Below the pieces are notes generated by a model. The model saw nothing but the letters and a program-made list of their open reading frames with translations, was not told where the DNA came from and did not search any database. A stretch of 13,558 nt of DNA from Dysgonamonadaceae bacterium (GTDB taxonomy: Bacteria; Bacteroidota; Bacteroidia; Bacteroidales; Azobacteroidaceae). Position 1 is the first letter of the stretch; every line of letters starts with the position of its first letter. Location of the stretch: assembly GCA_031260235.1 (NCBI GenBank), contig JAIRKG010000082.1, positions 1 to 13,558 of the forward strand, given 5' to 3'. Both the position numbers and the translations under genes were made by a program. Below, piece by piece: positions 1-6,439 of the stretch.

Positions 1-161
1 GTGAATAGATAGCGGTAAATAGTATCCACCGATTTTCCGGTCATATTATTATAGTCTTTCAATCGCTGTTCCAAATCTTTGGTCTTGCCTATTTTGCATC
101 TTGATTCTTCCGACGATGATTGAACAATATAAATGTATTGCTTTGCCTTATATTCAGCCAT
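1..161 (-). CDS. GIY-YIG / T5orf172 (MUG113)-like protein, N-terminal part, cut by window edge
   Basis: Reading leftward from the ATG at 161-159 gives 53 open codons with no stop before the window edge. The peptide begins MAEYKAKQYIYIV and continues with CKIGKTKDLEQRLKDYN. The YIYIV strand followed by KIGKTxxLExRL resembles the GIY...YIG core of the T5orf172/MUG113 branch of the GIY-YIG superfamily; the Arg in EQRL sits where the superfamily's catalytic helix Arg lies. The start is only 5 bases after the nrdD stop, so it is probably the last visible gene of that operon. Members of this branch occur in phage, mobile-element and orphan contexts and mostly lack a known role. The catalytic C-terminal half is outside the window, so nuclease activity cannot be judged. 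The family call rests on the motif pattern only. Confidence 0.6.
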   Translation of the reverse strand, partial: MAEYKAKQYIYIVQSSSEESRCKIGKTKDLEQRLKDYNNMTGKSVDTIYRYLF

Positions 162-166
162 ATCTC

Positions 167-2254
167 TTAATCCTTCATTGAATTGTAATACCGGATAGCC
201 GCTTCTTTTTGTCTGGGTTGTGAAAAATTACTAATCCGTTTCATATAGCCAATAATGCGCGTCAGATAATCGAGGTTTTCGCTGTTGCATTTGGGGCAGG
301 TCTTTAGATTGCGTTTGTCGATATGCCCGCAGTCGTTGCAGACCGTGTTTGGAATGTTGAACGTGAAATAGTTGCATCCCTCCTGTGTGGCTACTCGCAG
401 GAGTTGCCGGTATTGGTCGCGGCTCAAATGTTCTGCCAGATTGAGATGCAGTGCGGAGCCGCCGGTCAGATGTTCAATATATTTGCGACCGTGCAGGCGA
501 AACTTGTCCACAATGTTCAGCGATTCGTCTTCCACGACATAGAAGTAACTGTTGTAGCAATCCCGGTTCACTTTATATCCATCGCGTTTGTCCCATCGGG
601 CATGTTTCACGCCAACGTTTTCGGCGGGAATCATTTCGCAGTTAAACATCACGTCTTTCGCGCGAAAGCGTTTATTGTAGGTTTTGATAATGCCAAGAAT
701 CTGCTGTACAAATTCGGTATATTGGGGATTGTCTGTAATTTTGATTCCCAGAAATTCGGCGGCTTCCACCAGCCCGTTCACGCCAATGGTGAGATATTGC
801 CTGCCCATGTTGATATAACCGGCTGAGAAGAGGGGCAACATGCCTTTGTCGTACATATATTTCAAGTTTTCGTTGTAAGCCAGCTGCACCTTATGCACCA
901 GATTGGTAATCTCTTCGAGGAAAAACAAATAGTGCCCCCCCTTTTTCACGGCATCTTGAACACAACGATTGAGGTTGATTGTCAATACGCTTTTCGAGCC
1001 GGTGGATACGCCGCCCGCGCCCAGCGTATAACTAAACCCATTGTCTTGGATTTCGTTGCGCAGACGGCAGCAACTGCTTAGCGAGTCGGCATTGTCGCTC
1101 ATATAAGTAAAAAACGAGTGGCCTTCGGCATACATTTCGGCGGTGAAATCGCCATATTCCATGTCTTTCACATCGCCGTTTTCGGTCAGGAGAGCCATTG
1201 TTTCGACTGGGAATGTTAATACGGCGCGGGTGCGCTCGTCATTAAACCATTTCATGAAGCGTTTTTGTATCCAGTTGAGCGAATTCCAATCCGGACGGCT
1301 ACCGTCGGGGAAGCGAAATTCGCCGAAAAGGCTTTCAAAATAGTAGCGGTCATAATAGGATATGTTCCAAAACACGGCTTGAAAATTACGTGCGCCGGTC
1401 GGCTGGTTGATTGAGTAAACGATTTGTTCAAAATAGTCGGTGATTACTTTATCTAATGTGCGCTGTTTTTTCGACAGATCAACGACTTTGTCGGTATGCA
1501 GGTAATAGTCCTGCCCAAATTCCAGCCCGATGAAATAATTCATATACATCAGGAATTCCGGCGTGGCGCAGGCTCCGCTCAACATGCTGGAAACCATAAA
1601 GACCATATTGATAAACCCGCCACAAAACGATTTCAGATTGGTGGGGGCTTTGGAATTTCCGCCAATGGAGGTTGTTCCGCCAATGAGCCAGGGATACATC
1701 GTGATGCTTGCGCAATAGTTGGCGAGACTTGTTTCGTCGTTTTTGTAGATATGATGGCTGTTCAGCAGGTTAATGTAGCTGTCGGCGACTTCCTTTCCGT
1801 ATATTTCTTTCAGCCTGTCGGTGAGCATCCGGCGGTTGAGGCGGATGAAATTCGACTTTGGAAGTTCGCCGATAAGCGTAGCCATGTTTTTGTTTTCCAC
1901 ATTAGCGTTAGCGTCATATTTGCTACCGGTGGCGGCATTTGAAGCATTGCAGTAATCCATGAGGAAATCAAGTTTCTGGCGCACTTCGCGGTCTTCCGAA
2001 TGTTTTTGTCGGTAAAGCATATAAGACTTGGCGACAGCGTAATAGCGTTCAGACATGAGGGCGATTTCCACCTGGTTCTGAATGTCTTCCACTGTACTGC
2101 CGTTGGTGATGTTGATGCGCGCAAGGATATTCGTGATAACATCCTGCGTAGCAAAACTTCCTACCGACAGGAAAGCTTTTGCAATGGCGTTCCTGATTTT
2201 TTCGACGGAAAAGGATTCTTGTTTTCCGTCTCTTTTGATAATAAAAATTTCCAT
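167..2254 (-). CDS. nrdD: Anaerobic (class III) ribonucleoside-triphosphate reductase NrdD
   Basis: This 695-residue oxygen-sensitive enzyme reduces ribonucleoside triphosphates to deoxy forms in the cytoplasm under anaerobiosis, using a glycyl radical installed by the radical-SAM activase NrdG. Residues 1 to about 92 form one ATP-cone (IIKRDGKQESFSVEKIRNAI), the allosteric activity site. The barrel core follows, with the adjacent pair Cys395-Cys396 in SSCCRLRN, which I infer lies in the thiyl-radical loop. The C-terminus has a zinc-binding set, Cys639, Cys642, Cys653 and Cys656, and then the glycyl-radical motif RIIGYM with Gly669. All hallmark elements are present, and the length is normal for forms with one ATP-cone. 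The gene starts 10 bases after the methyltransferase gene stop and is followed after 5 bases by a GIY-YIG-like gene. nrdG, often adjacent, is not in that position. The start at 2254 is supported because the ATP-cone begins at once. Confidence 0.96.
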   Translation of the reverse strand: MEIFIIKRDGKQESFSVEKIRNAIAKAFLSVGSFATQDVITNILARINITNGSTVEDIQNQVEIALMSERYYAVAKSYMLYRQKHSEDREVRQKLDFLMDYCNASNAATGSKYDANANVENKNMATLIGELPKSNFIRLNRRMLTDRLKEIYGKEVADSYINLLNSHHIYKNDETSLANYCASITMYPWLIGGTTSIGGNSKAPTNLKSFCGGFINMVFMVSSMLSGACATPEFLMYMNYFIGLEFGQDYYLHTDKVVDLSKKQRTLDKVITDYFEQIVYSINQPTGARNFQAVFWNISYYDRYYFESLFGEFRFPDGSRPDWNSLNWIQKRFMKWFNDERTRAVLTFPVETMALLTENGDVKDMEYGDFTAEMYAEGHSFFTYMSDNADSLSSCCRLRNEIQDNGFSYTLGAGGVSTGSKSVLTINLNRCVQDAVKKGGHYLFFLEEITNLVHKVQLAYNENLKYMYDKGMLPLFSAGYINMGRQYLTIGVNGLVEAAEFLGIKITDNPQYTEFVQQILGIIKTYNKRFRAKDVMFNCEMIPAENVGVKHARWDKRDGYKVNRDCYNSYFYVVEDESLNIVDKFRLHGRKYIEHLTGGSALHLNLAEHLSRDQYRQLLRVATQEGCNYFTFNIPNTVCNDCGHIDKRNLKTCPKCNSENLDYLTRIIGYMKRISNFSQPRQKEAAIRYYNSMKD

Positions 2255-2264
2255 ATTTTCTAAA

Positions 2265-3065
2265 TTAATTATTAATTCGTAATTGATTCCTTTGCCTCAC
2301 CGCCTCAAAAGCAATCACCGCCGCCGCCACCGAAACATTGAGCGAATTGACTTTACCACGCATAGGGATTCTTATATTTTCGTCTGCATTTTTTATCCAA
2401 TACGGCGACAAGCCCTCTGCCTCTGCTCCCAAAACGATAGCCGCAGGGACTTTGAAATCGGTGTCCTGATACAGGCAGGAAGTCTGCAATTCGGCGGCGA
2501 AAGTCCGTATTCTCCTGCTTTTCAGGAAAGACAAAGCCTCCTCATTTTCCGCAACGGCAACGGGAACGGTAAAAATGCAGCCAAGTCCGGAACGAATGAC
2601 ATTGGGATTATAAATGTCCGTCAGCGGATTGCAAACGATGATTGCATCTACACCTGCCGCATCAGCCGTTCGGAGAATCGCTCCCAGATTGCCCGGCTTC
2701 TCAATCGCTTCGAGAACGATTATCAATGGATTATCCGGCAAACGCAACGACGAAAGACTGTGATCTTTCATCTTTACCAATGCAAGGACGCCATCGGAAT
2801 TTTCGCGATAGGCTATCTTTTCAAAGACAGCGGGCGATACTTCGTATGAAATTGCCGGATCGAAAGATTGAAGCGTTTCGGGAGACCCGAATATTTCGCG
2901 GCAATAGAACACGGAGTCGAAATCGGATGCGCCGGATAAAGCCAAATTGAACTCGCGCGCGCCTTCGACAATAAAAAGCCCCTGCTCTTTCCGCTCTTTC
3001 GATTTGACGCTTAATTTTTGTATGTTTTTTATCCGGCTATTTTGTGCGCTGACTATTTTTTCCAT
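2265..3065 (-). CDS. TrmH/SpoU-family RNA 2'-O-ribose methyltransferase
   Basis: A SAM-dependent SPOUT-class enzyme of 266 residues that methylates ribose 2'-OH in RNA, probably rRNA (RlmB-like). Residues 1 to about 100 form the SpoU substrate-binding domain (NSRIKNIQKLSVKSKERK, then FIVEGARE at 31-38). The knotted catalytic domain carries motif 1 at 123-133 (KPGNLGAILRT, with the usual Asn126 and Arg132), motif 2 at 211-219 (VLGAEAEGL) and motif 3 at 233-248 (IPMRGKVNSLNVSVAA). The reading frame stays open upstream to 3140, but I chose the ATG at 3065: the family starts with this SAQNSRIK-type sequence, and its A overlaps the upstream gene's stop in TAATG, a typical coupling arrangement. The exact substrate (23S rRNA G2251 or other) cannot be read from the sequence. 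Confidence 0.9.
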   Translation of the reverse strand: MEKIVSAQNSRIKNIQKLSVKSKERKEQGLFIVEGAREFNLALSGASDFDSVFYCREIFGSPETLQSFDPAISYEVSPAVFEKIAYRENSDGVLALVKMKDHSLSSLRLPDNPLIIVLEAIEKPGNLGAILRTADAAGVDAIIVCNPLTDIYNPNVIRSGLGCIFTVPVAVAENEEALSFLKSRRIRTFAAELQTSCLYQDTDFKVPAAIVLGAEAEGLSPYWIKNADENIRIPMRGKVNSLNVSVAAAVIAFEAVRQRNQLRINN

Positions 3066-3394
3066 TATTTTTCTTCCCACTTTCGGATAATCACTACATA
3101 TAACTGCAAAACGGCAGAAACAAACAGAACGGCAAACCATTCGTTTTTCTGTTGAAACATAAGGTAAGAAGACACGGGCAGCAGAATAGCGGCAATCGCC
3201 TGCTGGATGTTCAGCCGTTTCATACGGAAATTATTCCCGCGATAAGGACTGCTCAGGGATGCGACGGCGACGCCTGCCCCCGAAACTGCATATATATAAG
3301 GAATATATTTGTTGCCGGTAATGTACAGCGCTGCCGAAATGACCAGAAGAATCGCGCAGGCATAAAAAAGATATGTTTTGAATTTACCGCTCAT
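3065..3394 (-). CDS. Small four-helix integral membrane protein of unknown function
   Basis: A 109-residue hydrophobic protein I cannot assign to a named family. Four membrane segments are visible at about residues 7-25, 31-49, 63-80 and 87-104, with a basic loop between helices 2 and 3 (SPYRGNNFRMKRLN) and a charged tail (RKWEEK). By the positive-inside rule that loop and both ends should be cytoplasmic, which fits four crossings. It begins one base after the septum-protein stop, and its own stop overlaps the methyltransferase start in TAATG, so it is translated as part of the operon. It has no signal peptide and no catalytic motif. Its tight fit in the operon and clean membrane topology argue that it is a real gene. 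No function can be stated. Confidence 0.8.
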   Translation of the reverse strand: MSGKFKTYLFYACAILLVISAALYITGNKYIPYIYAVSGAGVAVASLSSPYRGNNFRMKRLNIQQAIAAILLPVSSYLMFQQKNEWFAVLFVSAVLQLYVVIIRKWEEK

Positions 3395-3395
3395 T

Positions 3396-3698
3396 TTATT
3401 CGGAGATTATAAAAAGTTCTTCGTCTGGTTTTGTCATCAAATACTGTTCGCGGGCATATTTTTCCAAGCTTTCTTCGCTGGTTTTTATAGCGTCCAATTT
3501 TTCCTGATTCTTCTCCTTTTCGCGTGTATAATATTCGATCTCGCTATTCAATTGTTTGATTTGCCGTTCGTAAGAAATCCGTTTCAAGAGCGTACTGTCT
3601 CCCACAAAAAAAGTGGCAATTATAAAAACGATGATGGCAATATTGTATTTATTCACCTTTTTCCGGTATTTGTTGCAAAATTCAATCAGTTTTTTCAT
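3396..3698 (-). CDS. FtsB/DivIC septum formation initiator family protein
   Basis: A 100-residue bitopic cell-division protein. It has a short basic cytoplasmic N-terminus, one membrane helix at about residues 19-32 (NIAIIVFIIATFFVG), a coiled-coil region at about 38-70 rich in charged residues (RQIKQLNSEIEYYTREKEKN), and the family's C-terminal signature LEKYAREQYLMTKPDEELFII at 79-98. Such proteins join FtsL/FtsQ-type partners in the divisome and help activate septal wall synthesis. The size is normal. It is the first gene of the leftward operon, with a TAnnTTTG-type box about 40 bases upstream. Whether to call it FtsB or DivIC is a matter of naming in this phylum. Confidence 0.9.
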   Translation of the reverse strand: MKKLIEFCNKYRKKVNKYNIAIIVFIIATFFVGDSTLLKRISYERQIKQLNSEIEYYTREKEKNQEKLDAIKTSEESLEKYAREQYLMTKPDEELFIISE

Positions 3699-3738
3699 CT
3701 GTTTTTTTAATTGGAGGCATAAATTTTGAAATCAACCG

Positions 3739-3746
3739 CAAATATA
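3739..3746 (-). promoter_or_regulatory. Candidate -7 box for the septum-protein/nrdD operon
   Basis: Read leftward this is TATATTTG, which matches the Bacteroidota -7 consensus TAnnTTTG. It lies 40 bases before the start codon at 3698, giving a leader of about 30 bases. No convincing TTTG -33 element lies at the usual distance, and the surroundings are A/T-rich, so a chance match is possible. Confidence 0.4.
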
Positions 3747-3827
3747 CATGAAAAATTTGTAACTATTATTAATGTTGTAATCTGTTTGCGCCTGCGCAAT
3801 AACGGCTGTGGCAATTTGACTTCTCTG

Positions 3828-3840
3828 CGTCATTGCGAAG
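3828..3840 (+). repeat. Fragment of the CGTCATTGCGAG dispersed element
   Basis: CGTCATTGCGAAG matches the left arm of the palindromic elements at 10821-11106, with one extra A. The right arm (GCAATCC) is missing. It is probably a decayed copy, lying next to the 23-bp palindrome array. Confidence 0.5.
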
Positions 3841-3849
3841 ACTGCATTT

Positions 3850-3959
3850 TTTCAGACCGACTGAAAGCATGCTTTCTGGCCGGCTGAAAGGATGCTTTCA
3901 GAGTGGTTGAAAGCACTATGTCAGACCGGCTGACCTTACTTAGGTCAGAGCGGCTGGGC
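3850..3959. repeat. Tandem array of short palindromes, period about 23 bp, five units
   Basis: Five related units start near 3850, 3873, 3896, 3919 and 3943, with spacings of 23, 23, 23 and 24 bases. Unit 1 is TTTCAG-ACCGA-CTGAAA followed by GCATGC; unit 2 is CTTTC-TGGCCGG-CTGAAAG; unit 3 is GCTTTCA-GAGTGGT-TGAAAGC; unit 4 is GTCAG-ACCGG-CTGAC; unit 5 begins GGTCAG-AGCGG-CTG. Each unit is itself a hairpin. The right arm of unit 4 also pairs with the left arm of unit 5 (CTGACCT / AGGTCAG, 7 bp). In units 4 and 5 the arm sequence changes but pairing is kept. The array lies just past the exosortase coding region and overlaps its 3' end. It could end exosortase transcription or be a selfish repeat. 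It is not CRISPR: there are no unique spacers. Confidence 0.75.
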
Positions 3960-4518
3960 GTACAACACCTTCTTCCCAATATACCCAAAGCAAAAAAACA
4001 ATAGTATAATAAACATAGCGGAATATCCCGTCGTGCAGCGAATCGAACCGTTCGGGACAGCCGCGTGTGAATATGATAATCAGTCCGATGCGTATGATAT
4101 TATAGATGGTCAGGATAATGCAGCCCAGCGGGATATACCATAGTTTTTTCAAAAAGGGTCCCCAATAGAACAGGATTACGCCGGCGAAGATGAACATTTG
4201 TTTAATACCGGTACAACCCCAAATGATGAGAATTTGGATTTTTCCGTCCGGAAAATACAGCAAAGTCGATTCTTTAACAAGGTCTTGCGTATCGGGCAGG
4301 AGGTGTATGAAAAACGCGATTGCAGAGGTGAGCCATAAGCAGGCGGTATGAAACCACGCCGGAGTAACATCTTTACCGAGAAAGTACATGGAATCGCTGT
4401 CAATATCACCGTCAACTGTTATTTTCCAGAAGAAATGGAAGGAAAAAAGGAGTAGCATAAAATACAGGATTTCCTTATATGGTTTAAGAAACGCTATGAG
4501 TTGCTTTGTTTTATTCAC
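3940..4518 (-). CDS. Exosortase/archaeosortase family membrane protease-transpeptidase
   Basis: A 192-residue multi-pass membrane protein with the exosortase catalytic set: Cys102 in IIWGCTGIKQMFIF, Arg143 in YNIIRIGLIIIF and His162 in LHDGIFRYVYY. Exosortases are proposed to cleave and transfer exported proteins that carry a C-terminal tripartite sorting tag (short motif, membrane helix, basic tail). Membrane segments are evident at about 16-31, 57-73, 95-118, 125-150 and 166-182. The length resembles the compact exosortases of Bacteroidota (XrtF-like forms are about this size), but the subtype is not certain. The start is a GTG at 4518-4516; the next in-frame ATG (Met21) would cut into the first helix. 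A TACCTTTG box lies 30 bases upstream. The last residues (PAALT) and stop fall inside the palindrome array. No protein with a sorting tag is encoded in the window. Confidence 0.87.
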   Translation of the reverse strand: MNKTKQLIAFLKPYKEILYFMLLLFSFHFFWKITVDGDIDSDSMYFLGKDVTPAWFHTACLWLTSAIAFFIHLLPDTQDLVKESTLLYFPDGKIQILIIWGCTGIKQMFIFAGVILFYWGPFLKKLWYIPLGCIILTIYNIIRIGLIIIFTRGCPERFDSLHDGIFRYVYYTIVFLLWVYWEEGVVRPAALT

Positions 4519-4547
4519 GGTGATTTTTGATTGATATAAATTTAAAA

Positions 4548-4555
4548 CAAAGGTA
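4548..4555 (-). promoter_or_regulatory. Candidate -7 box for the exosortase gene
   Basis: Read leftward this is TACCTTTG, a full match to the Bacteroidota -7 consensus TAnnTTTG and identical to the boxes of the divergent barrel gene and the TonB receptor. It lies 30 bases upstream of the GTG start. No clear -33 TTTG was found at the usual distance. Confidence 0.5.
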
Positions 4556-4586
4556 CGGATTATTTAGCTCATTATGGTTTGCAACT

Positions 4587-4617
4587 CTTGGTATGTGATA
4601 AATATTCGTTACCTTTG
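4587..4617 (+). promoter_or_regulatory. Candidate promoter of the barrel-lptC-CBS operon
   Basis: TACCTTTG at 4610-4617 matches the Bacteroidota -7 box. A partial -33 element, CTTG at 4587-4590, lies 19 bases upstream, the expected spacing. The start codon is at 4641, so the leader would be about 17 bases. With the box at 4548-4555 it forms a compact divergent promoter region. Confidence 0.6.
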
Positions 4618-4640
4618 CCGCAACATAAAAAATATAAATA

Positions 4641-5867
4641 ATGAATAGAATTAAATTGGTTTTGTGGGCTATTACCCTGTCGGTTGTTCCGAATATTGCT
4701 TTTACACAGAATAATAATACAAGTTCTCCATACACTCGCTATGGCTACGGCAGTTTGGCCGATAATGCTTTTGCGCCTCAGCGTGCGATGGGCGGCGTCG
4801 GTTTCGGCGTGCGCAATTCCTACATGATTAACACGATGAACCCGGCTTCCTATTCGGGCGTCGATTCCCTGACGTTTATGTTTGACTTGGGCGCAATGGC
4901 GCAAATAGCCTGGTTTGACGAAGGTGGCAAAAAGGGTCGAAAACTCAATGGCAACCTGGAATATATTGCCCTGCAATTCCCTTTGATGAAAAGGCTGGCA
5001 TTCGGCGCGGGCATCGAACCGGTTTCTCATGTGGGATATCGCATCGGAGGCTATGGAGAATTAGAGAACGGCGGATATGCCGTAACAGAATGGAATGGAA
5101 GCGGCGGGTCGAGCAAAGTGTACGGCACGTTGTCATACGATTTATTCAACCGCCTTTCACTGGGCGTGAAAATTGCCTATTTATATGGGGATATTATTCA
5201 CAACAGGATTGTGACGCTTTCCGAAACAGGCGCATCTGCCTCAAACTGGACGGATACGCTCCGCCTGTCGGGATTGACTTATGATTTCGGTTTGCAATAC
5301 CACCGGCCTGTGGGAAAAAATAAAACATTGGTAGTCGGATTGGTTTATTCGCCTAAAATACAAATTAATGGAAGAATAACAGGATATTCCTATAATTATT
5401 ATTCAACCGGCGATTCCATCTTTGAATTGCCGGAATCCTACGGTTTGGGATTTACGTTCAATGAATTATATCATTATACGTTTGGAGCGGACGTTTTGTA
5501 TCAACGATGGGCTGACGCTAAATTCTACGACAGGACAAATGCCTTGAACAACCGCTTAAAAATCAACCTGGGGGGCGAATATATCCCCAATTTTATGACC
5601 AATAAATATTATAACAGGATTCACTACCGCGCAGGCCTCAATTACACCAACTCCTATGTAAAGATTAAAGATTCCGGATATAATGAATACGGTGCAAGTA
5701 TCGGCGTCGGATTACCGACGGTGGACAGGCGTTCATTCGTGAATCTTGCCTTTGAATACTCCCTGGTTCAGCCGGATGTGAAGACTTATATTAAGGAACA
5801 ATATTTCAAATTAACGCTAAGTTATACCTTCAACGAATTGTGGTTCTTCAAACAAAAATTGCAGTAG
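4641..5867 (+). CDS. Outer-membrane beta-barrel protein of Bacteroidota (porin/FadL-like), function unknown
   Basis: A 408-residue exported protein. Residues 1 to about 22 form a signal peptide (KLVLWAITLSVVPNIAF), followed by a short linker and SSPYTRYGYGSL at 28-39, an opening I associate with conserved Bacteroidota barrel proteins of unknown role. NPASYSG at 67-73 recalls the NPA motif of FadL-type transporters. The rest is alternating amphipathic strands rich in Tyr, Gly and Asn (for example LSLGVKIAYLYGDI, YDFGLQYHRP, HYTFGADVLYQRWADAKF, FVNLAFEYSLVQ), ending in KLTLSYTF as a last strand, so an outer-membrane barrel is inferred. It is the first gene of the operon and overlaps lptC by 28 bases, which suggests an envelope-biogenesis link. 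A hydrophobic-compound transporter is possible but not shown. Confidence 0.85.
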   Translation: MNRIKLVLWAITLSVVPNIAFTQNNNTSSPYTRYGYGSLADNAFAPQRAMGGVGFGVRNSYMINTMNPASYSGVDSLTFMFDLGAMAQIAWFDEGGKKGRKLNGNLEYIALQFPLMKRLAFGAGIEPVSHVGYRIGGYGELENGGYAVTEWNGSGGSSKVYGTLSYDLFNRLSLGVKIAYLYGDIIHNRIVTLSETGASASNWTDTLRLSGLTYDFGLQYHRPVGKNKTLVVGLVYSPKIQINGRITGYSYNYYSTGDSIFELPESYGLGFTFNELYHYTFGADVLYQRWADAKFYDRTNALNNRLKINLGGEYIPNFMTNKYYNRIHYRAGLNYTNSYVKIKDSGYNEYGASIGVGLPTVDRRSFVNLAFEYSLVQPDVKTYIKEQYFKLTLSYTFNELWFFKQKLQ

Positions 5868-6439
5868 CCGGTATTTTATGTTGTTGTATATTCATGATTT
5901 CGTGCAACAACATAAACCATAATATCCCAATCGTTCCGGTGAATGCTGCAACCCTCCCTGTCAGCCGGACGGAAGACGTTATGTCGTTGATTTCCGATTC
6001 CGGAATCACACGTTACCGTCTCGTAACCAAAGTGTGGGAAGTATATGCCACTCCGGAAGATTACTGGTATTTCCCTGAAAAAATCTACCTCGAACAGTTT
6101 GATTCCCTGCTTAATGTACAGGGAAAATTCGAAGCGGATACCGCTTATTATTTCGTGAAAAAAGGGCTTTGGCATGCGATTGGAAACGTGAAAGGGGAAA
6201 ATTTGGAAAGGACGGTATTTGAAACTTCCGAATTGTTTTGGAATACGAATGTGCCTGCCGATTCACGGGAAGCGATTTATACGCACCGGTTGGCGAAGAT
6301 TACGCGGGCAAACGGCGATTACCAGTATGGCAGGAACGGATTTAAATCCGACGCTTATTTGAACGACCCCTGGCTCTATTCCGTTAGCGGAGAAATAAAC
6401 ATCGATGAGTTACAAACCGATAGCGCCAAACAGAGATGA
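5840..6439 (+). CDS. lptC: LPS export periplasmic protein LptC, lipoprotein form
   Basis: A 199-residue LptC-family protein, part of the bridge that carries lipopolysaccharide from the inner-membrane LptBFG transporter towards LptA. A lipoprotein signal peptide ends in FMISC, so Cys22 is the expected lipidated residue; Cys14-16 lie within the hydrophobic segment. The LptC beta-jellyroll pattern is visible: WEVYATPEDYWYFPEKIYLEQFD (66-88, abbreviated in sense), WHAIGNVKG at 111-119, FETSELFWNT at 127-136, and GFKSDAYLNDP at 167-177. The best start is a GTG at 5840, inside the end of the barrel gene; the only later ATG (Met19) would destroy the signal peptide. The stop overlaps the next ATG in ATGA. 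Gene order, lipobox and pattern agree with other Bacteroidota. Confidence 0.88.
   Translation: MVLQTKIAVAGILCCCIFMISCNNINHNIPIVPVNAATLPVSRTEDVMSLISDSGITRYRLVTKVWEVYATPEDYWYFPEKIYLEQFDSLLNVQGKFEADTAYYFVKKGLWHAIGNVKGENLERTVFETSELFWNTNVPADSREAIYTHRLAKITRANGDYQYGRNGFKSDAYLNDPWLYSVSGEINIDELQTDSAKQR

Noticed and set aside
323..826. Open frame of 167 codons on the + strand
   Set aside because: Antisense to nrdD, whose motifs fill the other strand; no start context or family pattern. Same for the frame at 1496-1942.
3066..3140. N-terminal extension of the methyltransferase to 3140
   Set aside because: The extra 25 residues overlap the upstream gene and are unlike the family start; the ATG at 3065 fits a TAATG coupling.
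3850..3959. Possible CRISPR array
   Set aside because: Units are contiguous, degenerate and self-palindromic, with no unique spacers and no cas genes nearby.
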